Below are positions 1 to 9,372 of a DNA stretch of 47,946 nt, in pieces. The notes beneath the pieces were generated by a model. That model had not been told where the DNA came from. It did no database searches and was given only the letters and a program-made list of their open reading frames with translations. The stretch is from assembly GCA_030377945.1 (NCBI GenBank), contig JAUCGD010000005.1:1-47946 (forward strand), read 5' to 3'. Made by a program: the position numbers and the translations under genes. The stretch comes from Desulfobacterales bacterium HSG17 (GTDB lineage Bacteria; Desulfobacterota; Desulfobacteria; Desulfobacterales; Desulfococcaceae). The first letter of the stretch is position 1. Every line of letters starts with the position of its first letter.

Positions 1-411
1 AGTGGTGCCGACCTTGTTGAAAAGACCAACCAGGCCTTTAAGGAGGTTACTGAAAGTTCAGCAAAGGTTGGATCATTGGTTGCCGAGATAAGCTCTGCGT
101 CCAAAGAACAGGCAGAAGGGGTCAGTCAGGTCGCTAACGCTGTAACTCAAATGGACAGTGTGGTCCAGCAAAATGCGGCTGGTTCAGAGGAATTGTCTTC
201 TCAAGCAGGCGAACTGAATAGCAAAGTAGGTATCATGATGGAAATTATGGAAGGTAAAAAAAACAGCAACACTGGTGTTCAGATGAATCGCCAAAATCAA
301 ACCAGATTACCCGTGAATCGCCAAAACACCAAATCATTACCTGTGATCGCCAAACAGGAAATCAATCCGGAACAGGTCATTCCTTTTGACGATGATTTTA
401 AAGACTTCTAA
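1..411 (+). CDS. Methyl-accepting chemotaxis protein, C-terminal part (5' end outside the window)
   Basis: The frame is open from base 1, so the start lies upstream; 136 residues are visible. They show the distal part of a chemoreceptor signalling domain: Ala/Ser/Gln/Glu-rich amphipathic helix with the segments EQAEGVSQVANAVTQMD and QQNAAGSEELSSQA, which is typical of the C-terminal methylation helix. A polar linker with a repeated LPVNRQN/LPV-type unit (residues about 95-115) leads to the acidic C-terminus PFDDDFKDF. The final DFKDF resembles the aromatic-x-x-aromatic C-terminal tether for CheR, though it is not the enterobacterial NWETF. A CheR and a CheA gene lie 2.4-3.3 kb downstream on the same strand, so the receptor probably feeds that CheA. 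The ligand domain is not in the window, so the stimulus is unknown. Confidence 0.9.
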   Translation, partial: SGADLVEKTNQAFKEVTESSAKVGSLVAEISSASKEQAEGVSQVANAVTQMDSVVQQNAAGSEELSSQAGELNSKVGIMMEIMEGKKNSNTGVQMNRQNQTRLPVNRQNTKSLPVIAKQEINPEQVIPFDDDFKDF

Positions 412-418
412 TGATTGA

Positions 419-459
419 AAATGACCGGTGGGCCTTATCATATGGCCTACCGGTCATTT
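419..459 (+). terminator. Long hairpin immediately after the chemoreceptor gene
   Basis: Arms at 419-434 and 444-459 pair over 16 positions with one mismatch (core AAATGACCGGT), around a 9-base loop. It starts 8 bases after the receptor stop codon. No uninterrupted T run follows, so it may be an imperfect intrinsic terminator, an mRNA 3' stabiliser or an attenuator between the receptor and the kinase gene. It also argues against starting the next gene at the ATG at 415, which lies just 5' of the hairpin. Confidence 0.6.
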
Positions 460-498
460 GATCGTAAATCATTTTCGGATACAGGACAAGGAGCGACC

Positions 499-2382
499 AT
501 GCCGCCATTGCGAACAAAAATCTTGAATGAGGGAGAGCTACCAAACAGCACAGGAGAAATTCATCCAGCATCTGAATTCAAGCAAAAGAGTCGGCCCGAA
601 TCCGATAAACAGGAGCTTCTTGAAGCTGAAATACTTCAACTTCGCCAGCAACTATCCGCTTTTTCCCAAAACCATACCAAGGAGATGAACCGCCTCCAAA
701 AAAAGTTCACGGCGGAAATTAAGGACCACGAGCAAACCACTTTTTCACTGAGGCAATCCGAGCAAACGATCCACTCCATTTTAGAGACCATTCCAGATAT
801 CATTTATCGGCTGGATGTGGATGGAAATATCACCTTTATCAGCAAGGCCATCGAAAAATTCGGTTACTCGCAAAAGGAGCTGATGGGGAAAAATATTTTT
901 GAGATCATCCATCCCGATGATTATGAAAAAGCATTTTTTAAAATCAACGAACGTCGAACCGGTGATCGCGGCACAAAATCACTGGAAGTTCGGTTGGTAG
1001 CTAAATGGGATCAGGTCATCATGTTTGACATCAGAACCGATCCAATACCGGAAACGACTCTGCTGGTTGCTGCCAACGGCCTGTATGCGTGCACGCAAAA
1101 AGGAGAAACCGCTTTTTTGGGAACCCAGGGGATTGCCCGTGACATAACTGAGCGCAAAAAACATGAACAGGAAAAACGGGACCTTGAAAAGCAGCTACGC
1201 CAGGCCCAAAAAATGGAGGCCATCGGGACTCTTGCCGGGGGGGTCGCTCATGATTTCAACAATATCATTTTTCCCATCATAGGGAATGTGGAAATGGCTT
1301 TAGATGAAATCAATGAGGGCAATATCATTTATGAGAATATGACCGAAGTGCTTAAGGCCGCCAATCGCGCCAAAGAGCTGGTTCGACAGATTTTGGCCTT
1401 TAGCCGCCAGACGGAACTGGCAAACATACCCATGAATGTCGGCCCTATCATCAAGGAAGCTTTAAAACTCCTGCGGCATTCCATCCCATCAACCATTGAG
1501 ATCAGGAAAAGAATCAATTCAATTAACGGAATGGTTGTGGCAGACCCGACACAAATCCACCAGATTGTCATGAACCTTTGCACCAATGCCTATCATGCCA
1601 TGCGCGAGAGCGGCGGCATCTTGGAAATCGTGCTGGAGGAAACCGACTTGACACCCGACAAAACGCCTGCCGGGAGTCATAATATTTCCGCAGCCAAATT
1701 ACTACGTCTGGCAATCAGTGATACCGGCATCGGTATGGCAACGGAAACAATAGAGCGGATTTTTAACCCCTATTTTTCCACCAAGGGCACTAACGAAGGT
1801 ACGGGTCTGGGATTATCCGTCGTGCATGGAATCGTTAAAAGCATCGGTGGTCAGATCATCGTTGATAGCGCACCGGGTAAGGGCTCGACTTTTCAGATTT
1901 TTTTACCCTTGATTAGCTATATCATTGAGCCGGAGGAAACATTCTTTGATGATAAGGCACCTTTTGGAAACGAAACGATTCTGCTGGTGGATGATGAGGT
2001 CCCTATCGTCCGCATGCAGAAAAAAATGCTTTCTCGACTGGGTTATACGGTGATCACACGAACCAGCAGTATTGAGGCGCTGGAAGCATTTCGAGCCAAT
2101 CATGCAAAAATTGATTTGGTACTCACAGATATGACCATGCCAAACATGACCGGGATTGAGCTTGCCATTGAACTGGGAAAGATCGATCCCGCTATCCCAA
2201 TCATTCTTTTTACAGGATTTAGCGAAGTCATGAATGCAAAACAATTATCGAGCTACGGCATCCGCGCACTCGTGAAAAAGCCGGTCATTAAAAAGGAAGT
2301 CGCCCGAATAATCCGACAAGTGCTGGATGATTCACGTTGCAGCCCTGCAACGGCGAACGGAGTTTATAATGGTGAAGGTTGA
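499..2382 (+). CDS. Cytoplasmic hybrid histidine kinase: coiled coil, PAS, HisKA, HATPase, REC
   Basis: The product is 627 residues. I chose ATG 499 because an AAGGAG site stands just upstream; an earlier in-frame ATG at 415 would place the hairpin at 419-459 inside the coding region. Order of domains: Glu/Gln-rich coiled coil (about 35-95), PAS (about 95-220, ending in the usual RDITERKK linker), dimerisation helix with phospho-acceptor His251 in [10 protein letters not shown], HATPase (N-box near [10 protein letters not shown]-boxes DTGIGM and [11 protein letters not shown]), and a C-terminal receiver (ILLVDDE, acceptor Asp in [11 protein letters not shown], Lys in VKKPV). There is no membrane segment or HPt domain. 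The gene sits between a chemoreceptor and CheY/CheR/CheA genes and shares its transmitter and receiver type with three other kinases in this window. Signal unknown. Confidence 0.92.
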   Translation: MPPLRTKILNEGELPNSTGEIHPASEFKQKSRPESDKQELLEAEILQLRQQLSAFSQNHTKEMNRLQKKFTAEIKDHEQTTFSLRQSEQTIHSILETIPDIIYRLDVDGNITFISKAIEKFGYSQKELMGKNIFEIIHPDDYEKAFFKINERRTGDRGTKSLEVRLVAKWDQVIMFDIRTDPIPETTLLVAANGLYACTQKGETAFLGTQGIARDITERKKHEQEKRDLEKQLRQAQKMEAIGTLAGGVAHDFNNIIFPIIGNVEMALDEINEGNIIYENMTEVLKAANRAKELVRQILAFSRQTELANIPMNVGPIIKEALKLLRHSIPSTIEIRKRINSINGMVVADPTQIHQIVMNLCTNAYHAMRESGGILEIVLEETDLTPDKTPAGSHNISAAKLLRLAISDTGIGMATETIERIFNPYFSTKGTNEGTGLGLSVVHGIVKSIGGQIIVDSAPGKGSTFQIFLPLISYIIEPEETFFDDKAPFGNETILLVDDEVPIVRMQKKMLSRLGYTVITRTSSIEALEAFRANHAKIDLVLTDMTMPNMTGIELAIELGKIDPAIPIILFTGFSEVMNAKQLSSYGIRALVKKPVIKKEVARIIRQVLDDSRCSPATANGVYNGEG

Positions 2383-2423
2383 ATTAAATAAAATATATGG
2401 AAAATCGTAATGAGGAGACAATA

Positions 2424-2831
2424 ATGAGTATGAAAAAATTGTTATGCGTAGATGACGAGGAGACTATTCGGATGTTGTTTAAACGCGTTTTTGAAAAGGA
2501 AGGGTTCAACGTCCTTATGGCGGATAGCGCAAACACGGCTGTTGGCATCCTTGAAAAAGATAACGTTCAAATTATTTTTACGGATTTAAATATGCCCGGT
2601 ACAAACGGTTTGGAGCTGGGCCGTAAAATTCGGGCGGACCGCCCCATGGCATTGATTTACGCCATGACAGGGTACTCCTCCTTATTTCAGTTGGCAGATT
2701 GCCGCGAGGCCGGATTTGATGATTATTTCATTAAGCCAATCAGCTTGGAGCTCTTGCGTCGAACCGTACATGATTCTTTCACTAAATTGGAGCGGTGGAA
2801 AAAGGGAGATGCCGACAATGCAGCCGCTTAA
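2424..2831 (+). CDS. Single-domain CheY-like response regulator
   Basis: A 135-residue stand-alone receiver. Features: LLCVDDEET (acidic pocket), phospho-acceptor Asp in FTDLNMPG, the Thr of AMTGYS, and Lys in FIKPI. ATG 2424 is preferred to the upstream in-frame ATG at 2397 because GAGGAG lies at the right distance from it. The 3' end overlaps the start of cheR by 14 bases, so the genes are probably translationally coupled. Its position between a hybrid kinase and CheR/CheA fits a phosphate acceptor for CheA or for the neighbouring hybrid kinase. There is no output domain. A broken close paralogue lies at 19757-20172 (shared ELADCREAGFD-YF-KP segment). Confidence 0.9.
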   Translation: MSMKKLLCVDDEETIRMLFKRVFEKEGFNVLMADSANTAVGILEKDNVQIIFTDLNMPGTNGLELGRKIRADRPMALIYAMTGYSSLFQLADCREAGFDDYFIKPISLELLRRTVHDSFTKLERWKKGDADNAAA

Positions 2832-3666
2832 GTTCAGCGAAAAGGAATATTCAATGTTCCGCGACCTGGTTTACAATGAATGCGGCATCAATTTGAGCAA
2901 TGATAAAAAAGAGCTTTTAAGAGCTCGTTTGGGTAAGCGCCTCCGGCAGAACGGTATGTCTGATTTCAGGCAGTATTATAAATACTTGACTGAAGAGGAC
3001 TCAGGCGATGAGCTCACTCTGATGCTGGATTGCGTATCCACGAATCTAACGCGGTTTTTCAGGGAGAAAAAACATTTTGAATTTCTTTCAAGCGATGTCT
3101 TGCCGGCGATCATAGCGGAAAGCAATGGGAGTCGAAAGCTGAATATTCGCGTGTGGAGTGCCGGTTGCTCCAGTGGCGAAGAGCCTTATTCCTTGGCGTT
3201 TTGGTTGTTATCGCAGATCGGTGATGCGTATCAGGCGGATATCAAAATTCTGGCCTCGGATATTTCCACCCGTATGCTGGATTTGGCCCAAAAGGGTGTA
3301 TATCAAGTATCCAAGACAGATCAAATTCCCTTGGCCATGCACCGGCAGTATCTTCAAAAAGGAGTCGGACAATGGGAAGGCTATTTGCGGGTCAAACCTG
3401 AAATTCGACGGTTGATCCAATTCAAGCGCGTCAATCTAATGGACGCGTTTTCCATTCCCGAGACCTTTGATTTTATCTTCTGTAGAAATGTCATGATCTA
3501 TTTCGACCGTCTTTGCCAGGAAAATTTGATCAACAAGTTTCATACGTGTTTGAAAAACGGCGGATACTTATTCGTGGGACATTCGGAGAGTCTTACCGGA
3601 CTCAAGCAGTCTTACAAATATGTTCGTCCGGCCATATATCAGAAAATAAAGGGAGGGACAGCATGA
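2818..3666 (+). CDS. cheR: Chemotaxis protein methyltransferase CheR
   Basis: The product is 282 residues, normal for CheR. The N-terminal helical domain (KFSEKEYSMFRDLVYNECGI) is followed by a SAM-dependent methyltransferase fold with the CheR motifs SAGCSSGEEPYSLA and FCRNVMIYFD and a C-terminal GHSESL. It methylates glutamates on chemoreceptors, setting adaptation. ATG 2818 is chosen because GGGAG ends 9 bases upstream; ATG 2809 directly abuts that site. The gene overlaps the response regulator at its 5' end and cheA by 4 bases (ATGA) at its 3' end. No CheB methylesterase gene is visible in the window, so adaptation must be completed by a gene upstream or elsewhere. Confidence 0.95.
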   Translation: MQPLKFSEKEYSMFRDLVYNECGINLSNDKKELLRARLGKRLRQNGMSDFRQYYKYLTEEDSGDELTLMLDCVSTNLTRFFREKKHFEFLSSDVLPAIIAESNGSRKLNIRVWSAGCSSGEEPYSLAFWLLSQIGDAYQADIKILASDISTRMLDLAQKGVYQVSKTDQIPLAMHRQYLQKGVGQWEGYLRVKPEIRRLIQFKRVNLMDAFSIPETFDFIFCRNVMIYFDRLCQENLINKFHTCLKNGGYLFVGHSESLTGLKQSYKYVRPAIYQKIKGGTA

Positions 3667-5477
3667 ACCCGGTAACAGAACCCACAGAGGCGGTGGACGC
3701 CCCCTTAGGCGATGATGATATTGAAATCATGACTGATTTTGTCATGGAATCCCTTGAGAATTTGGAAAAAATTGAAATCGGGTTGATTGATCTGGAACAA
3801 GACCCGGAGAATAAGGATACCATTAATGATATTTTCCGGCCGTTTCACACCATCAAAGGCGTTTCCGGGTTTTTGAACCTTAGTAAAATGAACCGTCTTT
3901 CCCATTGCACGGAAAATCTTTTGGACAGCGCCCGTAATGGTGAATTTGTTATTAGCGAGGAGATTACCGATGTAATTCTTGAATCCGTGGATCTGCTCAC
4001 AAAAATGATCAAACACTTGGAAGGCATCCTTATCAGCAAAAGCAATGATCTGGAAGGGGACATCGACATTGAGCCCCTGATTAAGAAGATTGAAAAGGTA
4101 TCCCAGCGGGCAATGACCGGAGAATCAAAACCGCTCGGTGAAATTCTTGTGGATTCCGGTGCCATCAAACTCGAAGACTTGCAAAAGGGGTTGGATAAGC
4201 AGCGGGAACAGCCGGGCGCGAAACTCGGTAATATTCTGATGGATGAAAAAATAGCAGAACCCAAAAAAGTTATGGCTGCCTTGCGGGACCAGAAAAAAAA
4301 CAAACGGTTCGCAGATCTTCAGGTAAAGGTGGATACCCAAAAATTAGACAACCTGATTGATTTGACCGGTGAACTGGTCATTACACAGTCCATTTTAAAA
4401 CAAAATGATCATGTACAGGCATCCCAAGACACCAAACTCAATCAAAGCATGGGGCAACTGACTAAAATCGTATCTGACCTCCAAAAAACAGCCATGTCCA
4501 TGCGCATGGTGCCGATAAAAAATACATTCCAAAAAATGGTACGGCTGGTGCGCGATTTGGCCCGAATGTCCGGGAAAAAGGTCGATCTGGATATGAGCGG
4601 GGAGGATACTGAAATTGATCGCAATGTAGTGGAACAATTGTACGAACCCCTGGTGCACATGATCCGCAATTCCGTGGATCATGGATTGGAGAAACCCGAG
4701 GATCGCCTTGCTGTCGGAAAAGACCAGATGGGCTCAATCCAGCTTAAGGCGTTTCATAAGGGCGGTAACATCGTCATTGAGATTAGCGATGACGGTAAAG
4801 GGCTTGACAAAGAACGGATTATCGAAAAAGCCCTTGCCAATAATCTCATTACAGAGGAGCAGACCCTTTCTGATCCGGAAATATTCAATCTGATTTTCCA
4901 ACCGGGATTTTCCACTGCCAAGGAAATTACTGATGTGTCCGGCCGGGGTGTGGGCATGGATGTCGTTAAAAAAGGGATCGAGAAGCTAAGAGGGCAAGTG
5001 GAAATTAAATCCACGCCGGGAAAAGGGTCTACTTTTTTCATATCACTGCCCCTGACATTGGCGATTATTGAAGGGATGGTCGTTCGGGTGGGCGATGAAC
5101 GCTATATCATACCAACCATGACGATTGTCGAGTCGGTGCGGCCCAGGGAAAAGGAGTATTATACAGTACAGGGGCAGGGTGAAATGATTAAATTCCGGGG
5201 AACCTTGATACCCATCCTGCGTCTGCACGAGCTTTTCAATGTGGCAGGTGACACGCAGATCCCTTCCAAGGGAATAGTGGTAGCGGTTGAGTATAAGAAT
5301 CAAAAACGAGGCCTTTTGCTCGACGAGCTTTTGGGAAAAGAGGAAATTGTGATCAAGAGTCTCGGTGAGACCTTCAAAAATACGAAGGGCATCGCTGGTG
5401 GCGCCATTTTGGGAGACGGCCGAATTGGATTGATACTGGACATGGAAGGCCTGTTCGATATCGCATCTGCGGCCTAG
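3663..5477 (+). CDS. cheA: Chemotaxis histidine kinase CheA with LGEIL-type repeats in place of P2
   Basis: The product is 604 residues, starting at the ATGA overlap with cheR behind an AGGGAGG site. Domains: HPt (about 20-125) with phospho-His62 in FHTIKG; a linker (about 155-212) with two copies of a short motif, LGEILVDSGAI and LGNILMDEKIAE, each followed by a helix; dimerisation helices (about 220-300); HATPase (NSVDHGLE near residue 335, GRGVGMDVV); and a CheW-like coupling domain (about 455-604). The usual P2 response-regulator docking domain is not evident. The tandem LGEIL-like units resemble the N-terminal repeats of type II/IV pilus ATPases (MshEN-like); that likeness is from memory. 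CheA phosphorylates receivers under receptor control. CheW is not in view. Confidence 0.94.
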   Translation: MNPVTEPTEAVDAPLGDDDIEIMTDFVMESLENLEKIEIGLIDLEQDPENKDTINDIFRPFHTIKGVSGFLNLSKMNRLSHCTENLLDSARNGEFVISEEITDVILESVDLLTKMIKHLEGILISKSNDLEGDIDIEPLIKKIEKVSQRAMTGESKPLGEILVDSGAIKLEDLQKGLDKQREQPGAKLGNILMDEKIAEPKKVMAALRDQKKNKRFADLQVKVDTQKLDNLIDLTGELVITQSILKQNDHVQASQDTKLNQSMGQLTKIVSDLQKTAMSMRMVPIKNTFQKMVRLVRDLARMSGKKVDLDMSGEDTEIDRNVVEQLYEPLVHMIRNSVDHGLEKPEDRLAVGKDQMGSIQLKAFHKGGNIVIEISDDGKGLDKERIIEKALANNLITEEQTLSDPEIFNLIFQPGFSTAKEITDVSGRGVGMDVVKKGIEKLRGQVEIKSTPGKGSTFFISLPLTLAIIEGMVVRVGDERYIIPTMTIVESVRPREKEYYTVQGQGEMIKFRGTLIPILRLHELFNVAGDTQIPSKGIVVAVEYKNQKRGLLLDELLGKEEIVIKSLGETFKNTKGIAGGAILGDGRIGLILDMEGLFDIASAA

Positions 5478-5522
5478 CAGATGACGTAATTGTGTAAGGA
5501 TTGATTATTGAAGAGGCATATA

Positions 5523-8500
5523 ATGCTATCTCGAAAGCACCTGATTAAGTGCCTTTTAATCCCAGTGGTGATTGCACTTGTTTTACTGGGGTCTAAAGTA
5601 ATTGCTGCCAATAGCCCAGTAAGAAGTCCCCACAGCCTTATCTCTGCCAGTGAAATTGGTTATCCGCCGTTTGCTTTGACCCGGATCGATGGCACTGCTG
5701 ACGGTTTTTCGGTAGATATGCTGAAGGCTGTTGCCAGGGCTGTCAATCTTAAGGTCAATTTCAAGGTGGCTCCGTGGTATCAAATCAAACAGGAACTGGT
5801 AGACGGGCAACTTGATGTGCTTCCCTTGGTTTCATTTTCAGAAGAGCGGGATGAAGTATATGATTTTACAGCCTCTTACTTGCGTATGCATGGCACTGCT
5901 TTTGTGCGCAGGGGAGAAAAGGAAATTTACAGTGAGGCTGATTTAAGAGACAAAGAAGTTATTGTAATGCGTGGTGATACCGCTCATGAATATGCGATAA
6001 AAAAGAACTTGTCCGACAGACTGATATTAGTCGATAATTATGAAGATGCCATGCAGTTGCTCTCAAAAGGCAGGCATGATGCGATTCTCGTTCAGCACCT
6101 CGTCGGTTTGCAGCTTATCAATAAATTGAACATTTCCAATATCGTCAGCATAAATTCATTTCATGAAACCAATCTGAAACCGGAATCAGCACCATTGGGC
6201 GGATTTGAGCAAAAGTTCTGTTTTGCCGTGCAGGAGGGTGACAAAGAACTTTTGGCAATCCTGAATGAAGGACTATCGATTGTAATTTCAGATGGAACTT
6301 ATGATAAATTGTACCATAAATGGTTTGGCCCGATTTTGCCGCAGCCCCAAGTCCCCTTAATGGTAATTGTCAGGTCATTGATCGTATTTACGATCCCCGT
6401 ATTATTCCTTTTAGCTGCTGCAGGGCTGTGGTATTTGAGGAGTGAAGTCACCCGGAACACCCAAAACCTGACGCTCGAAATTTTTGAGCGTCAGCGGGTT
6501 GAAAGGGCACTACGGGAAAAAGAAGTATTTCTGAATTCATTGCTCAATGAGATCCCGATTCCGGTTTTCTATAAAAACAGGCAAGGAAAATACCTGGGAT
6601 TCAACCGGTCCTTCGAGATCTTTTTCGGCCAGACCAAGGACCAGCTGATTGGTAAAACCATGTTTGATATTTTCCCGCCGGCGCTGGCGGATATTCTTCA
6701 CACCAAAGATGCGGAGCTATTGGAAAAAAAAGAGGACGTGCAATTCGAATCTCAGATTGAAACCGCCCAGGGAAGTGTTTGCGATACAATTATCAGCAAA
6801 GCTCTTTTTCATGACAGTCAGGGAAACGTAGGTGGAATGATCGGCACCATCCTTGACACAACCGAACGTAAGCAGATGGAAAAAACGCTTCGATTGATTG
6901 CAGAAACAGGAAATATATCCGACCAGGAATTTTTTAAATTTATGGTTCGTCATTTAGCGATCTCCCAGGATGTAAGGTATGCATTAATTGCACAGATCAA
7001 CTCGGATGACAGTTCTGTTGCTCAGACGATAGCTGTTTGGGGTAATGGTGAATTTATTGAAAATTTTCAGTATAAACTCGAGGGAACCCCTTGCTCAAAT
7101 GTACATATGAAAGGCCCCTGTTATTATTCAAACAATATTCAAAATTTATTTCCCGAGGATCACCTTTTGGTGGAAATGGAAGCAGAAAGTTATTGGGGCA
7201 TTCCATTAACGAATAATAAAAATAAAGTGTTAGGCGTTTTAGCCATTCTGGATGACAAACCCATGGATTCCTCTCCCCAATCGCAATCGATACTAAGTAG
7301 TTTTTCTATGCGGATTGCATCTGAAATCGAACGTAAGCAATCTGAAGATGCGCTCTGGGAATCAAAAGATCGATTTCAAAAGGTATTTAACAGTCATTTA
7401 GATGCAATTTTTGTTTTAAATATGGAGTATCCGTCACGGATAGTGGAATGTAATAATGCCGCCAGGGCAATTTTCGGATATGAAAACTTTGAAATCATTG
7501 GTGAATCGATAGATAAACTGCACATTGACGAAGTCTATTTTAAAGAATTTCAGGGCCAATTAAATACAAATATCGATATGGACGGATGTTTGGAGACGTT
7601 CGAATTTTCAATGAAGCGTAAGGACGGAACTATTTTCTCTTCAGAACACACTGAACTAGAATTAAATGATGATAAGGGCAACCGCCTCGGATGGGTTTCC
7701 ATAATTCGTGATCTAACCGAGAGAAAACAAACAGAGGAGCGTCTCAGGCAAGCCCAGAAAATGCAATCCATAGGCAATCTGGCCGGCGGTATCGCACATG
7801 ACTTCAACAATATTTTATTTCCGATCGTCGGTATGTCGGAGATGTTAATGGAAGACTTTCCTATTGACAGCATGGAGTATGAAAATTCCCAGGAAATTTT
7901 TAATGCGGCTACAAGGGGGAGCGAACTAGTAAAACAAATTCTTGCATTCAGCCGTCAGTCGGGACTCAAGAAAATACCGATCCGGGTTCAAACAGTATTA
8001 AAAGAAGTCCTTAAACTGAGCCGTTCAACCATTCCCACGAATATTCAAATTTTGAAGAACATTAAAAATGATTGCGGTCTGGTTTTGGCAGATCCCACCC
8101 AATTACATCAAATTATTATAAATCTAATAACGAATGCTTCTCATGCCGTGGAAGGCACCAATGGGAAAATAACCGTCAATTTGGATGAAATTGAAGTGAA
8201 CCATAACGATTCGGATGGCAATTCTTTTGATCAGGGCCAATATGTCCTGTTATCAGTTGCAGATACTGGTTGTGGGATCGATGAGGCGATTATGAACAGG
8301 ATTTTCGAGCCCTATTTTACAACCAAGAAACAAGGCAAAGGGACGGGCCTCGGACTGGCTGTTGTGTATGGAATAGTCAATGAACATGCTGGGCAAATCA
8401 AAGTTCAGAGTGAGTTGGACAAGGGGACTACGTTTAATGTTTACCTCCCCTTAATGTCTAAAATTCCTGAAATGATATCTACCCAAAAGATAAAAGCCCT

Positions 8501-8891
8501 TCAAGGCGGCACTGAGCGAATTTTGCTGGTGGATGATGAGGAACCCATTGCGCGACTTGGAAAACGAGTGCTCGAACGTCTGGGCTATAAGGTTACCGAT
8601 CGAACGAGCAGTATTGATGCCCTGGCTGCATTTAAGGCCCATTCGGGTGAGTTTGATTTGGTCATTTCCGATATGGCAATGCCCAATATGACCGGGGACC
8701 AGTTGGCCGCTAAATTGATCTCCATAAAACCAGATATTCCAGTCATCATTTGTACAGGATTCAGCAATACTATAAACTCAAAAAGGGCAATGGAGATTGG
8801 TATTAAGGGCTTTCTGATGAAACCAATGGTCAAGTCCGAGATGGTTCAAATGGTTCGAGAAGTCCTGGATGAGGCAAAAAGGGTTAGTTAA
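5523..8891 (+). CDS. Membrane hybrid histidine kinase with periplasmic SBP_bac_3 sensor, PAS, GAF, PAS, REC
   Basis: The product is 1122 residues. ATG 5523 has AAGAGG 6 bases upstream; a TTG at 5508 is an alternative. A signal/membrane helix (about 8-28) precedes a bacterial extracellular solute-binding-like family 3 domain (about 35-270; EIGYPPFA, DGFSVDMLKAVA, GQLDVLPLVSFSEER), the fold of amino-acid-binding proteins. A second membrane helix follows (about 283-307), then PAS (about 335-450), GAF-like (about 460-600), PAS (about 615-735), His759 in AGGIAHDFNN, HATPase (DTGCGID, GTGLGLAVVYG), and a receiver (ILLVDDEEPI, ISDMAMPNMTG). Periplasmic binding of an amino acid or similar small solute is the natural inference. 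The transmitter and receiver are closely similar to those of the kinases at 499, 13437 and 16709. Confidence 0.92.
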   Translation: MLSRKHLIKCLLIPVVIALVLLGSKVIAANSPVRSPHSLISASEIGYPPFALTRIDGTADGFSVDMLKAVARAVNLKVNFKVAPWYQIKQELVDGQLDVLPLVSFSEERDEVYDFTASYLRMHGTAFVRRGEKEIYSEADLRDKEVIVMRGDTAHEYAIKKNLSDRLILVDNYEDAMQLLSKGRHDAILVQHLVGLQLINKLNISNIVSINSFHETNLKPESAPLGGFEQKFCFAVQEGDKELLAILNEGLSIVISDGTYDKLYHKWFGPILPQPQVPLMVIVRSLIVFTIPVLFLLAAAGLWYLRSEVTRNTQNLTLEIFERQRVERALREKEVFLNSLLNEIPIPVFYKNRQGKYLGFNRSFEIFFGQTKDQLIGKTMFDIFPPALADILHTKDAELLEKKEDVQFESQIETAQGSVCDTIISKALFHDSQGNVGGMIGTILDTTERKQMEKTLRLIAETGNISDQEFFKFMVRHLAISQDVRYALIAQINSDDSSVAQTIAVWGNGEFIENFQYKLEGTPCSNVHMKGPCYYSNNIQNLFPEDHLLVEMEAESYWGIPLTNNKNKVLGVLAILDDKPMDSSPQSQSILSSFSMRIASEIERKQSEDALWESKDRFQKVFNSHLDAIFVLNMEYPSRIVECNNAARAIFGYENFEIIGESIDKLHIDEVYFKEFQGQLNTNIDMDGCLETFEFSMKRKDGTIFSSEHTELELNDDKGNRLGWVSIIRDLTERKQTEERLRQAQKMQSIGNLAGGIAHDFNNILFPIVGMSEMLMEDFPIDSMEYENSQEIFNAATRGSELVKQILAFSRQSGLKKIPIRVQTVLKEVLKLSRSTIPTNIQILKNIKNDCGLVLADPTQLHQIIINLITNASHAVEGTNGKITVNLDEIEVNHNDSDGNSFDQGQYVLLSVADTGCGIDEAIMNRIFEPYFTTKKQGKGTGLGLAVVYGIVNEHAGQIKVQSELDKGTTFNVYLPLMSKIPEMISTQKIKALQGGTERILLVDDEEPIARLGKRVLERLGYKVTDRTSSIDALAAFKAHSGEFDLVISDMAMPNMTGDQLAAKLISIKPDIPVIICTGFSNTINSKRAMEIGIKGFLMKPMVKSEMVQMVREVLDEAKRVS

Positions 8892-8934
8892 AAAAATGGG
8901 ATTGCGCATTTGGGATCCCATGCTTCATGTCATT

Positions 8935-8952
8935 TTGGCATAGCCTGTGCCG
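8935..8952 (+). promoter_or_regulatory. Possible sigma-54 promoter (weak)
   Basis: TTGGCATAGCCTGTGCC has GG at 8937-8938 and GC at 8949-8950 with exactly ten bases between. The -24 half is good; the -12 half is GTGC rather than TTGC. It lies 420 bases from the next start codon, so its target is unclear. Confidence 0.3.
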
Positions 8953-9263
8953 ATTTGACAGAAATCGATTAACCATTTGAAATTATACAATATATATGTT
9001 GTAAAACTATTAATAAGTCATAATGACTCATCCGCCTTCCATTGCTCCCCTTTTAATTTTCAAAAGAATTTTAAATTGATTACATTTCCGGTCAAATTGA
9101 AACCAGTAGAATTGAGAGCTTTTGTGTAATCACATGCAGTGCAGAAAATGCTCAGCGTATTGGCTGCTAACGGTTATCAGGGTGCTATACGGGCGGTTTT
9201 GTCTGAATTCAAGCTTGAAAATTATCGTTTATTTATTCCCATGAATGTGCGAAAAAATGTGTC

Positions 9264-9281
9264 TTGGTAAACCTTTTGCTT
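9264..9281 (+). promoter_or_regulatory. Probable sigma-54 promoter for the PAS kinase operon
   Basis: TTGGTAAACCTTTTGCTT has GG at 9266-9267 and GC at 9278-9279 with ten bases between and a T-rich -12 half. The predicted start is near 9291, about 80 bases upstream of the kinase ATG at 9373. The kinase, regulator and second kinase that follow overlap one another, so they would form the transcript. Confidence 0.5.
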
Positions 9282-9372
9282 GATATTTGGAATGAAGTAA
9301 GTTTTTTTCCTTTACCATTGTTTTCTTTGATTACTTTATGTTCTTTCATTGAAATATGAATAGGGCCTTATT

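Larger units (their letters stand above)
8892..9372. other. Intergenic region with two GG-N10-GC motifs and an inverted repeat
   Basis: No convincing gene. A repeat ATGGGAT/ATCCCAT (8896-8902 and 8915-8921) follows the upstream stop codon and could end transcription, although no T run follows. A GG-N10-GC motif lies at 8937-8950 and a better one at 9266-9279. A 45-codon frame at about 9139-9270 gives no recognisable protein and runs into the second motif, so I do not call it. Confidence 0.5.

Noticed and set aside
415..498. Start of the first hybrid kinase at ATG 415
   Set aside because: No ribosome site stands near it, and the hairpin at 419-459 would fall inside the coding region. ATG 499 has AAGGAG at good distance.
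9139..9270. 45-codon frame in the 8892-9372 intergenic region
   Set aside because: It has no ribosome site, resembles nothing I know, and its stop codon lies in the sigma-54 type motif at 9266.
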